The translations under genes and the position numbers were made by a program. Positions 25,790-33,139 of a DNA stretch of 64,000 nucleotides are shown here, piece after piece. Below the pieces are notes generated by a model. The model made no database searches and was not told where the DNA came from. It saw nothing but the letters and a program-made list of their open reading frames with translations. Source of the DNA: JBGSTR01 sp963707135 (GTDB lineage Bacteria > Pseudomonadota > Gammaproteobacteria > Chromatiales > Chromatiaceae); contig CAVPOY010000024.1 of NCBI GenBank assembly GCA_963707135.1, forward strand, positions 372,001 to 436,000. Direction: 5' to 3'. The stretch's first letter is position 1. Every line of letters starts with the position of its first letter.

Positions 25790-26239
25790 ATGGCGAAGCT
25801 TCTGACGTGGCGCGAGGACTGGTCTCTGAGCATCGACGCGCTCGACGCCGATCACCGGGCGCTGATCGAGCGGCTCGGTGACATCTGCTTGCGATTCTGC
25901 CCCGAGGCGTCCCACGCGCCCGTCAGCGACGTCAGCGGCCTGCTGGACGCCCTGACCGAGCTCGGCCAGCAGATGCGCGAGCACTTCCGCCGCGAGGAGG
26001 CCTTCATGCGGGAGATCGGCTATGAACGGCTCGGCGAGCATATGAACGAGCACGCGATGCTGATGGCCGAGTACACCGAGATGCTGCGCGACTGGCGCGA
26101 GAGCGGCGTCCTGATCTTCGACGACAGCATCCAGCAAAGCGTCCGGCACTGGATGCTCGCGCACATCCTCGGCAGCGACACGGACTTCGCGCGAAGCTAT
26201 TTCCAGATCTGCGGCTTGGAGTCCACGCCCACGGTCTGA
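25790..26239 (+). CDS. Bacteriohemerythrin, second copy
   Basis: 149 residues with the hemerythrin ligand order: His in SIDALDADHRAL, then MREHFRREEAFMREIGYERLGEHMNEH (parts: HFRREE, HMNEH), and a late HWMLAHILGSDTDFARSY with His and Asp. AGGAGAG precedes the ATG. It is clearly different from the copy at 6646-7074. Role: oxygen binding, delivery or sensing in the cytoplasm. Two short unknown genes precede it and a REP-like repeat follows. Confidence 0.92.
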   Translation: MAKLLTWREDWSLSIDALDADHRALIERLGDICLRFCPEASHAPVSDVSGLLDALTELGQQMREHFRREEAFMREIGYERLGEHMNEHAMLMAEYTEMLRDWRESGVLIFDDSIQQSVRHWMLAHILGSDTDFARSYFQICGLESTPTV

Positions 26240-26280
26240 CGGCGGGCAATCGTGTCCCGATGCTCCAGGAACGGAGCTTC

Positions 26281-26331
26281 GTCATTCTCCCTCCCCCCTC
26301 GAGCGAGGGGCCGATGAGGGGCAAGGGACAG
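26281..26331. repeat. GC-rich hairpin (REP-like) repeat, copy 3
   Basis: CTCCCTCCCCCCTCGAG and CGAGGGGCCGATGAGGGG form a palindromic core related to the repeats at 871-990. It is placed between the convergent hemerythrin and sdhB genes and could terminate both. Confidence 0.45.
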
Positions 26332-26379
26332 GCCAGTTCGTGCTTTCGTTCTCCGAGGCGGCGCGAATCGCCCTGCCCG

Positions 26380-27126
26380 TCAGCCGAACAGGTCCTTCAG
26401 CATCTGCACCGTCGTCTGCCGGCCAAGCTCGCCGATCGCCGTCGTCAGCGGGATTTCCTTGGGGCATACGCGGACGCAGTTCTGGGCATTGCCGCAGTCG
26501 CTCAGGCCCCCGTCGCCCATGATCGCGTGCAGACGTTCCGTCCGCTGATACGCGCCCGTCGGGTGGGCGTTCATCAGCCGCACCTGGGCCAGCGCGGCCG
26601 GCCCGACGAACGTCGACCGGGGGCCGAACTGCGGACAAGCGGCCAGGCAGCAGCCGCAGCTCATACAGCGGCTGTAGAGATAGTCGGCCGACCACTGCTC
26701 CGGGGAGACACGCGGCGCGTCCCGGTGGGTGTCCCAGGCGCCGTCGATCTCGATCCAGGCCCGTACGCGCGTGAGCCCCACGTCGATCCTGGAGCGGTCG
26801 ACCAGCAGATCACGGACTACCGGGAACTTCGGCAGCGGCTCCAGGACGACGAGTCCGTCGAGGCCGTCCAGCAGCGTCGAGCAAGCCATTCTGGGGCGGC
26901 CGTTGATCAGCATGGCGCAGGCCCCGCAGACCTCCTCCATACAGTTGTGCTCCCAGGCCACGGGGTCGACCCGCGTGCCGTCGCTCGTGATGGGGCGTTC
27001 GCGAAGATCCAGCAGCACCGACAATACGTTTTCGGTCGGCTCATAGGGGATCTCGAAGTCCTGCCAGTAGGGCCGGCTGTCGGGGCGGTCCTGGCGGCGG
27101 ATGCGAAAGGTCACGGTCTTGGCCAT
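26380..27126 (-). CDS. sdhB: Succinate dehydrogenase/fumarate reductase iron-sulfur subunit
   Basis: A 248-residue iron-sulfur subunit of the membrane complex. The [2Fe-2S] cysteines are in CMEEVCGACAMLINGRPRMAC (shown as CMEEVCGAC and the final C), the [4Fe-4S] in CMSCGCCLAACP, and the [3Fe-4S] in CGNAQNCVRVCPKEIP. The length and cysteine spacing match the type B enzymes partnered by a single cytochrome b558 subunit. It starts 1 base after the flavoprotein gene, the last gene of sdhCAB. Whether the complex runs as succinate dehydrogenase or fumarate reductase cannot be told from sequence. Confidence 0.94.
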   Translation of the reverse strand: MAKTVTFRIRRQDRPDSRPYWQDFEIPYEPTENVLSVLLDLRERPITSDGTRVDPVAWEHNCMEEVCGACAMLINGRPRMACSTLLDGLDGLVVLEPLPKFPVVRDLLVDRSRIDVGLTRVRAWIEIDGAWDTHRDAPRVSPEQWSADYLYSRCMSCGCCLAACPQFGPRSTFVGPAALAQVRLMNAHPTGAYQRTERLHAIMGDGGLSDCGNAQNCVRVCPKEIPLTTAIGELGRQTTVQMLKDLFG

Positions 27127-27127
27127 G

Positions 27128-29011
27128 TCAGCGATAGTCTCGTGGTTGCTCGGGCGCCAGGTAGCTGAGGTCAACATCCTGGTACGAGATCCGCGGCCCG
27201 TCGTTGCTATGCTCGGCCAGCGTCGTCTTGAGCCAGCGGTCGTTGTTCGTCTTCCAGCGAGCGCGATAGTCCTCGAACTCGGGATCGCCGGGGAACTTGC
27301 CGGCCGGTAGCGGGAGCTTGAACTCGGGCTTGTGGTGCGCGCCCCGGCACTCGTCGCGGCAGCGGGCGCTCTTGGTGACCACCCGGGCCAGCCGGATCAT
27401 GTCCAGGACCTGGCGGGCATGGACCAGGGTCTGGTTGGCCCAGCGGCTGGACTCGCCGAGATTCAGGCGCGAGCAGCGCGCCTCGAGCTCCTCCAATTGC
27501 TCGAGACAGACATCGAGCTCCGGGTTGTTGCGTACGACGCCGACCTTGGCCGTCATCAGCGCGCCCAGCTCGCGATGCAGGCTATAGGGGTTCTCGGCGC
27601 CCGTGCCGTTCATCAGCTGCCGGTTGACCGCGAGCTCATTGGCCACCGCCGCGTCGCCCGGGGTCAGGGACGAGTCGGCACCCGTATGCGCCAGACCCCG
27701 GAGATAGGCGACGACGGCTTCGCCGGCGACTCGCCCCGAGTAGCTCGCCGTCAGCAGCGAGTTCGCCCCCAGCCGGTTGGCGCCGTGATAGGCGTAGTCG
27801 CACTCGCCGCAGGCATAGAGCCCGGGAATATTGGTCGCATGATTGCGGGGACTCCCGGGTCGCAGGCCGCCGTCCGGACCCGGTTCGAAGTCTACCCAGA
27901 GCCCGCCCATCGAGTAGTGGGCCGCGGGAAAGATCTCCATCGGCTGCTCGATCGGGTCGGTCCCGGCAAACTTGCGGTAGATGTCCAGTATCGCTCCCAA
28001 GCGGGTGGAGACGAAGGACCGGTCCAGGTGCGTCAGGTCGAGATAGACCCGGTCGCCGCCGCCGATGCCCATTCCGAGCGTCTGGGTCACGCGCCAGATC
28101 GCCCGCGCCGCCTCATCCCGGGCCACCGTGTTACCGTAGGCGGGAAACTGCTCTTCGAGAAAGTAGTAGCGGTCGGACTCGGGGATCTGACGAGGTGGGC
28201 GCTTGTCGTTGGTGTCTCGGGGAACCCAGACCCGGCCGCCCTCGCCGCGCGCGGCCTCGCTCATCAGCCGCGTCTTGTCGCGTCCGATCATAGCGGTCGG
28301 GTGGAACTGGAAGAACTCCGCGTTGGCGATCCAGGCCCCCTGCTGGTAGCAGCGGCTCGCGGCGGCCCCGGTCGAGCTGGTCGATGTGGTGGTCTTGGGA
28401 GTGTACATCTGCCCGAAGCCGCCGGTCGCCATGACTACCGCGTCCGCCGGAAACGCCCGGACCTCCAGGCTTCGGAGATTCATGGCGACGATGCCGCGGC
28501 AAGTGCCGTCTGGGTCCCTGATCAGCGAAAGAAACTCCCACCACTCTTGCTTGGTGACCCGGTGCTCGCTCTCGAGCCGGCGCACCTGCTGGTCCACGCC
28601 GTGCATCAACTGCTGACCGGTACTGGCCCCGGCGAAACAGGTGCGCCGGGTCTTCACCCCGCCAAACAGTCGCTGATCGAGCTGGCCCTCGGGAGTGCGC
28701 GAGAAGGTCACGCCCATGCGCTCGAAGGTGTGGATCAACCCCGGCGCGTCCTCGCACAGGCTCTTGATCGGCGGCTGGTTCGCCAGGTACTCGCCGCCCT
28801 TTATGGTGTCGACGATGTGCTGGTGGATGGAGTCACGCTCGCCCTTGGTGTCCAGTACGGCGTTGATCCCGCCCTGGGCGCAGACCGAGTGACTGCGCTT
28901 GACCTCGAACAGCGAGAACAGCTGTACTGGAAACCCGCTCTCGGCGATCCGAAGGGTCGCCCAAAGGCCCCCGAGCCCGCCGCCGACGACAATGACCCGG
29001 GGCCCGCTCAC
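27128..29011 (-). CDS. sdhA: Succinate dehydrogenase/fumarate reductase flavoprotein subunit
   Basis: A 627-residue FAD-binding catalytic subunit. The dinucleotide fold starts VIVVGGGLGGLWA; HSVCAQGGINA holds the histidine that binds FAD covalently; QFHPTAMIG and GANRLGANSLL give active-site residues; PAAHYSMGG and the C-terminal SARCRDECRGAHHKPEF follow. The start is a GTG overlapping the sdhC stop (GTGA), so translation is coupled. The complex oxidises succinate with menaquinone or ubiquinone, or the reverse. Confidence 0.94.
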   Translation of the reverse strand: MSGPRVIVVGGGLGGLWATLRIAESGFPVQLFSLFEVKRSHSVCAQGGINAVLDTKGERDSIHQHIVDTIKGGEYLANQPPIKSLCEDAPGLIHTFERMGVTFSRTPEGQLDQRLFGGVKTRRTCFAGASTGQQLMHGVDQQVRRLESEHRVTKQEWWEFLSLIRDPDGTCRGIVAMNLRSLEVRAFPADAVVMATGGFGQMYTPKTTTSTSSTGAAASRCYQQGAWIANAEFFQFHPTAMIGRDKTRLMSEAARGEGGRVWVPRDTNDKRPPRQIPESDRYYFLEEQFPAYGNTVARDEAARAIWRVTQTLGMGIGGGDRVYLDLTHLDRSFVSTRLGAILDIYRKFAGTDPIEQPMEIFPAAHYSMGGLWVDFEPGPDGGLRPGSPRNHATNIPGLYACGECDYAYHGANRLGANSLLTASYSGRVAGEAVVAYLRGLAHTGADSSLTPGDAAVANELAVNRQLMNGTGAENPYSLHRELGALMTAKVGVVRNNPELDVCLEQLEELEARCSRLNLGESSRWANQTLVHARQVLDMIRLARVVTKSARCRDECRGAHHKPEFKLPLPAGKFPGDPEFEDYRARWKTNNDRWLKTTLAEHSNDGPRISYQDVDLSYLAPEQPRDYR

Positions 29012-29640
29012 GGCAGGAACCCGATCAGGCCCTGGACGCCCATCGCGGCGAGCAGCAGGCCGATTCCGGCGCACGCGTAGCCCATCCGGGCCTGGGCGCG
29101 GGCGGAGCTGGCCAGCCCCCAAACGATTGCCATCGACCAGAGTCCATTGGCCAGGTGGAAGACGGACAACAGCAGACCGGCGAGATAGATTCCGAACATC
29201 CAGGACTCGCTCAGCAGGGCCTGCATGTGACCGTAAAGGTCGCCCCGGATCGCGGGCTCGAACATGCCCTGGATCCGCGTGAGCCAGACATGGACCAGCA
29301 GGAAGGCCAGGATGGCAATCCCGGAGGCGCGCTGCAGCCAGTAGAGCCAGTTACGCGTGTAGCGGTAACGCCCGAGCTCACTCCGACCCTGGGCCACGAT
29401 CACCAGTCCGTAGCCCGCGTGGAACAACAGGGGCAGCGCAATCAAGGCGATCTCCAGGACGGGCAGGTAATTCATCCCCTGCAGAAACGCCACCACCTCG
29501 CCGTTGTAGTGGGCGGCGCCGAAGCGGGACTGGGAGTTCTCCCAGAGATGGAACATCAGGAAGCCGCCGACCGGCAGCAGGCCGAGCAGCGAGTGCAAGC
29601 GCCGGAGCAGGAAATGCGGATTGTCGATGGAAGCGCTCAT
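29008..29640 (-). CDS. sdhC: Succinate dehydrogenase cytochrome b558 membrane subunit
   Basis: A 210-residue membrane anchor with five hydrophobic helices, as in Bacillus/Wolinella-type enzymes. Four likely heme-b histidines: LRRLHSLLG, MFHLWENS or LLFHAGYG, FLLVHVWLTR and SVFHLANGLW. A single large anchor instead of separate SdhC and SdhD marks this as the type B complex, usually diheme. First gene of sdhCAB; the region upstream (29641-29943) holds a TTGAT-N4-GTCAA site shared with the divergent sulfur-globule-like gene. Confidence 0.9.
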   Translation of the reverse strand: MSASIDNPHFLLRRLHSLLGLLPVGGFLMFHLWENSQSRFGAAHYNGEVVAFLQGMNYLPVLEIALIALPLLFHAGYGLVIVAQGRSELGRYRYTRNWLYWLQRASGIAILAFLLVHVWLTRIQGMFEPAIRGDLYGHMQALLSESWMFGIYLAGLLLSVFHLANGLWSMAIVWGLASSARAQARMGYACAGIGLLLAAMGVQGLIGFLP

Positions 29641-29756
29641 GATCGGCCCCAAAAAACGGTGACGCCCAGATTAATCGCCCCATCGGGCGCCGAACCTGAC
29701 GAAGCTCACCTTAAGCCCGAACGCGAGCCGAGACCCGCCGCCCGCGAGTATATTCG

Positions 29757-29770
29757 TTGATTAGCGTCAA
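29757..29770. promoter_or_regulatory. FNR/ANR-type box TTGAT-TAGC-GTCAA
   Basis: Matches the FNR-family consensus TTGAT-N4-(A/G)TCAA except for the symmetric variant at the second arm. It lies 117 bases upstream of sdhC and 174 bases upstream of the divergent sulfur-globule-like gene, so it could serve either. The same bases overlap the TTAGCG-N4-CTAA motif at 29761-29774, which is the competing explanation. Confidence 0.45.
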
Positions 29771-29774
29771 CTAA
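29761..29774 (+). promoter_or_regulatory. TTAGCG-N4-CTAA motif shared by both sulfur-globule-like genes
   Basis: TTAGCGTCAACTAA here and TTAGCGAATGCTAA upstream of the gene at 7192-7593 share ten fixed positions, and both are followed by an A/T base and ATA. They stand upstream in the same orientation relative to their genes. Confidence 0.45.
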
Positions 29775-29943
29775 AATAGAGAGATCGCGGTTGCATTTGG
29801 GAACACCGTCTCCGTTTCCGCGCAACTCTCCTAAACTTGGGCATGAATGCGGCCGCGGCCGTTTGCTGTCCCGCTACGGTCCGCGTTTGTCTGGCCAGCG
29901 GCGACCGCATCCGCGAAACGACGAGTCTGACCGGAGGTGAAGT

Positions 29944-30324
29944 ATGAGACGGTCATCTGTGTTTGCATCGGCCCTGCTCGCAACCCTGCTGTTTGCAATC
30001 CCTGCCCAGTCCCAGGCGTTTTTTGGCTTCTTCGGGGGCGGGTTCGGCTTCGGGTTCGGCGGTGGCGGCTCCTGGTGGGGCGGCCCCGGCTGGTGGGGCG
30101 GGCCGGGGTGGTGGGGTGGTGGTCCAGGGTGGTGGGGGAACCGCTACTGGCATCGGCCCTGGTATCGGCCCTGGCACTTCTACCGGTATCGGCCCTACCG
30201 GTGGGCCTATAGCTACTGGGCGCCCCCGTGGGTAAACCCCTACCTGGTAACGCCGCCCGTGGTGGTCGCCCCGAAAGCCGCCGAGCCCGCACCGAAGGCC
30301 CCGGAAGCCACGTCTGAGAAGTAG
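29944..30324 (+). CDS. Secreted Gly/Trp-rich sulfur-globule-like protein, second copy
   Basis: 126 residues with a Sec signal peptide (MRRSSVFASALLATLLFAIPAQSQA in parts: MRRSSVFAS, PAQSQA) cleaved before FFGFFGGGFGFGF. The mature protein is repetitive: GGG, PGWWGG repeats, then Tyr/Trp/Arg-rich YRPYRWAYSYW, and a Pro/Ala/Lys tail. Composition resembles sulfur-globule envelope proteins; other glycine-rich surface proteins are possible. A strong GGAGGTGA site lies just before the ATG. A hairpin at 30384-30409 follows. It is divergent from sdhCAB. Confidence 0.65.
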   Translation: MRRSSVFASALLATLLFAIPAQSQAFFGFFGGGFGFGFGGGGSWWGGPGWWGGPGWWGGGPGWWGNRYWHRPWYRPWHFYRYRPYRWAYSYWAPPWVNPYLVTPPVVVAPKAAEPAPKAPEATSEK

Positions 30325-30383
30325 CCTGGATCCCGAACGCCGCTCATCCGTGCCTTGAGACGGGAGCCGCCGGGCAAGCGAAC

Positions 30384-30409
30384 GCGCACCGGCATTCGTG
30401 CCGGTGCGC
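30384..30409 (+). terminator. Hairpin with UUCG loop after the sulfur-globule-like gene
   Basis: GCGCACCGGCA-TTCG-TGCCGGTGCGC: perfect 11-base stem with a stable TTCG tetraloop, 60 bases after the stop. No T-run follows, so it may stabilise the messenger instead of ending it. Confidence 0.65.
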
Positions 30410-30595
30410 AGCCTTGGCAGCGCAAGCAAATCCGACGAAGCCGCGCAGCTTGGGCGCATCCGCGCACCGACTTGCCCGCGACTAGGTGACGTGTTCTTCA
30501 AGCGGAGTCCGCGCCCAGCAATGCCGCGGTAACGCGTCGACCGGTTGAGCTATCGAGTCCTGGTGCAGACGGCCGACGGACTAGCGGCCGGAGAA

Positions 30596-31591
30596 TCAGT
30601 ACTTGTTGGTTCGACGCTGCCGCAGAGCCACCATCGGCAGTCGCCACACGATTGACCAGGAGCGCCCACTCTCACCGCTCAACTTCCCCTTTACCTCGTG
30701 CCAGTATTGGCGCGAGTAATCGATGCTGCTCCACCACGCCCGCCTTAGCCGACCGATTTCGGCGTCTCCAGGCACCCCGTCGACGGGGTAGCCGAGCGTC
30801 TTGAGCATGCCCCCCCCGATTTCTTCCAGCCTAGCGACGCATCGACCCGACAACTGCTCCCGCCACTTGGGGGTCGATTTCACAATGCGACCGGTCTCTC
30901 CGCTGTGCTCACTCTGCGGCTGCCTCGACGCCAATACATCGGGCGTGTAGACGACCCCAAGGAATGCGCACAGATCCCTCATCCATTTTTCCGGATCGGC
31001 CGTGAGGTCCTCGTAGCGGAGCTCGAAGTATCTATCGCCCAGCTTCTCGCCGTCTCGCCGGCCCTTCGCGACGAGACGCTTCCATCTGTACATCGTCAGC
31101 TCCGGAGTCCGCCCCCACCGCCGCCAAAACGAAGCGGCGCACGCCCTTCCGTCGCGAATGATGTGAATGAACGTTGCACCAGGAAAAGCGGCGGCCAGGA
31201 GGGGCATGTGCTGCACATGATTCGGCGTCTTTTCGATCCAGCGGCTCTTTCCGGCCCCTTTTGCATATTGTCCGATAATCGCGTCAAAAATCTCCGGCAC
31301 GCCGGGATTCAGGTCGTCCCATCCTTCCGGCAGCGGGGCCGGTTCGCCCTGGTTGACGCCTCGAAACGCGGGAATCCCGCGGACCTGGTCCCAAAGCTTG
31401 GCCTTTTCGGCTCGCGTCTTTGGCTCCGAACCCTTAGGGTGCTCTCCCAGCAGGCTCGGCAGCACACGAGTCTCCCGCGGAAAACCGTACAATTCCGGAT
31501 GGTGCCCGAGACTGTCCACGAGCATCGTGGTTCCGGAACCGTTCATTCCCACCACGAACACCGGTCCGCCCGATTCAGCCGAAATATCCAC
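30596..31591 (-). CDS. Sulfotransferase family protein
   Basis: A 331-residue protein with the PAPS-binding P-loop-like VVGMNGSGTTMLVDSLGHHP at the N-terminus (residues ~12-31) and the 3'-phosphate motif IHIIRDGRACAASFWRRWG (about residue 140). A C-terminal ELRYEDLTADPEKWMRDLCAFLG completes the family pattern. It transfers sulfate from PAPS to an alcohol or amine; bacterial members often modify lipids or polysaccharides. The start is a GTG with GGAGG 5 bases upstream. No glycosyltransferases are nearby, and the acceptor is unknown. Confidence 0.88.
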   Translation of the reverse strand: MDISAESGGPVFVVGMNGSGTTMLVDSLGHHPELYGFPRETRVLPSLLGEHPKGSEPKTRAEKAKLWDQVRGIPAFRGVNQGEPAPLPEGWDDLNPGVPEIFDAIIGQYAKGAGKSRWIEKTPNHVQHMPLLAAAFPGATFIHIIRDGRACAASFWRRWGRTPELTMYRWKRLVAKGRRDGEKLGDRYFELRYEDLTADPEKWMRDLCAFLGVVYTPDVLASRQPQSEHSGETGRIVKSTPKWREQLSGRCVARLEEIGGGMLKTLGYPVDGVPGDAEIGRLRRAWWSSIDYSRQYWHEVKGKLSGESGRSWSIVWRLPMVALRQRRTNKY

Positions 31592-31933
31592 TGATCCCTC
31601 CGGTCTTCTTAAGCAACCGCCACATTGCGACCGCGCAGCATGCGTTCAACCTACAGCTTTAACAGGCAAGGGCCAGCCGCCGTTCACGACGGCCGCGCAA
31701 GGCGGAGGACGCCCTGCGGCCTTGGTCGTCGTCCTGCTCGTCCGTGCGGTCTTGGAATGGCGACAAGCCAGTTAACGGATGTGCACGGAGACTTCTCCGC
31801 CCCCCACCGGGATCGTGACCGCCTCGAGGGAAACGTCCCATTAGCCGTCCCCGATAACGCCGAACCTGAGGTAGTTTGCAGGTAGGCTGGCTCTAGCGCT
31901 AGGTTAAATAAGGTTTGCTGATCGATTTTATTG
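31592..31933. other. Gene-free stretch upstream of the sulfotransferase gene
   Basis: About 340 bases between the sulfotransferase start and a partial tRNA-Phe. Short frames on the + strand exist but none is supported by a ribosome site and protein-like composition. The stretch is a likely place for the sulfotransferase promoter, although no clear boxes are seen. Confidence 0.4.
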
Positions 31934-31977
31934 TGCCCAGGGGCGGAATCGAACCACCGATACGGGGATTTTCAGTC
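31934..31977 (-). tRNA. 3' half of a tRNA-Phe (GAA), truncated
   Basis: Read on the minus strand, GACTGAAAATCCCCGT is the anticodon loop (GAA) and 3' anticodon stem of tRNA-Phe; GGTGG-TTCGATT-CCGCC is a complete T-arm, and CCTGGGCA is the 3' acceptor strand with discriminator A. The 5' half (acceptor 5' strand, D-arm, 5' anticodon stem) is missing: the sequence upstream does not pair with the acceptor. The piece fits the 3' tRNA segment duplicated by tyrosine-recombinase elements, so it may be an att scar. Not a functional tRNA. Confidence 0.7.
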
Positions 31978-32132
31978 GCAGTCCTGATCGCCGAGCCGAG
32001 AGTCGAGCTGCGTCCGGGACGTCTGGAACCGCGCGTTTTGAAGCGGCGCACGCAGCACTACCAGTTCGTGACGAAACCAAGTTGGGAGGCCGGGGCCGAA
32101 ATCCAGGACCACGGGCATCCGAAAAAACAGCG

Positions 32133-32354
32133 CTAAGTCAAAACACACAACCGAAGACGACGTGCGGGATCGTCGTAACCTAGCGCCGTTCGAACCTGGA
32201 CCCTTTTCCGCTTCTTTTCCGATCGGGTCGAGCAGGTCCCGGTCGCCACGCCGATCCCGGTGCCGATACCGAGTGCGAGGAACCCGCCCGCAATGCCGCC
32301 GCCGATCAGGAAAACCACTGCAATGAGAAGTGATCTCATTCTTTCGTTACTCAC
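32133..32354 (-). CDS. Possible small glycine-zipper membrane protein
   Basis: Up to 73 residues, starting at GTG 32354 or ATG 32339. The N-terminal part is a single hydrophobic, glycine-rich helix (MRSLLIAVVFLIGGGIAGGF, ALGIGTGIGVATG). The rest is basic and polar (SEKKRKRVQVR). No family is recognised and no strong ribosome site is seen, so it may be chance coding. It lies between the tRNA fragment and the response regulator gene. Confidence 0.3.
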   Translation of the reverse strand: MSNERMRSLLIAVVFLIGGGIAGGFLALGIGTGIGVATGTCSTRSEKKRKRVQVRTALGYDDPARRLRLCVLT

Positions 32355-32455
32355 CGTGAGTATCCGGTGGTTTCTGAGATGGGAACTGGCCGCCGACCCA
32401 ACCGCTCAAGGTCCGATCGTCCCGCGGGGCTCTCGCCACGCCGCCCCGGACGCGG

Positions 32456-33091
32456 TCACCCCCGCGTTATCCCGGCCCGAATCGCGTACTTCACCAGCCC
32501 CGCCAGGGTCTCGATGCGGAGCTTGTTGCCGAGGCGTGCACGGTAGGTCTCGACCGTCTTCGGGCTGATACCCAGCTCCACGGCGATCTCCTTGGTGCGC
32601 CGGCCCTCGGCCAGCAGACAGAGCACGTCGCGCTCCCGGCGAGAGAGATCTACCCGCTCGCCGTCGCCAGCGCCGGAGTCGGACCGCGGGGGCGGCTCGT
32701 CCAGCGCGGGACTCAGGTACGTCTCGCCCCGGAGCGCGGCGTCGATGGCGGCCACAAGGTCCGAGGCCGCCTTGTTCTTCAACACATAGGCCACGGCCCC
32801 GACCTCGAACATACCGCGCCGGTAGATCGCGTCGCCGTACATGGACAACGCGACGATCCGCGTGGCCGGCGCCGCCAAGCGGATGGCCGCCGCCGCGTCC
32901 ATACCGGACATGTTCGGCAGGGCCACGTCGAGCAACGCCACGTTCGGCTTGAGCCGGGTGGCCAGTTCGACGGCCTCGAGACCGTCGGACGCCTCCGCGA
33001 CCACGGTCCAGTCCGTTCTTTGGCGTAGGAGCGCCGCCAGCCCCTCGCGGACCAGGACATGATCGTCGCATAGCAGCAGTGTTGCGGTCAT
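32456..33091 (-). CDS. NarL/LuxR-type response regulator
   Basis: 211 residues: receiver domain (1-120) with acidic pocket CDDH, phospho-acceptor Asp in VALLDVALPNMSG, switch Ser in VALSMYG and Lys in VLKNKAA; then a LuxR helix-turn-helix (150-205; SRRERDVLCLLAEGRRTKEIAVELGIS, parts shown, and KTVETYRARLGNKL). Start MTATLLLCDD at 33091 fits the family; an extension to 33118 does not. It follows the histidine kinase gene by 48 bases and is surely its partner, the last gene of a receptor-YfiR-kinase-regulator run. Confidence 0.92.
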   Translation of the reverse strand: MTATLLLCDDHVLVREGLAALLRQRTDWTVVAEASDGLEAVELATRLKPNVALLDVALPNMSGMDAAAAIRLAAPATRIVALSMYGDAIYRRGMFEVGAVAYVLKNKAASDLVAAIDAALRGETYLSPALDEPPPRSDSGAGDGERVDLSRRERDVLCLLAEGRRTKEIAVELGISPKTVETYRARLGNKLRIETLAGLVKYAIRAGITRG

Positions 33092-33139
33092 CGGGATTGG
33101 GGAGATGGTCGCACCCACGCGGCAAAAAACCCAAGGATC

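Noticed and set aside
31915..32136. 73-residue frame with VPRGGIEPPIRGFSV
   Set aside because: This peptide is a well-known artefact of reading tRNA genes as protein; the DNA there is the tRNA-Phe fragment.
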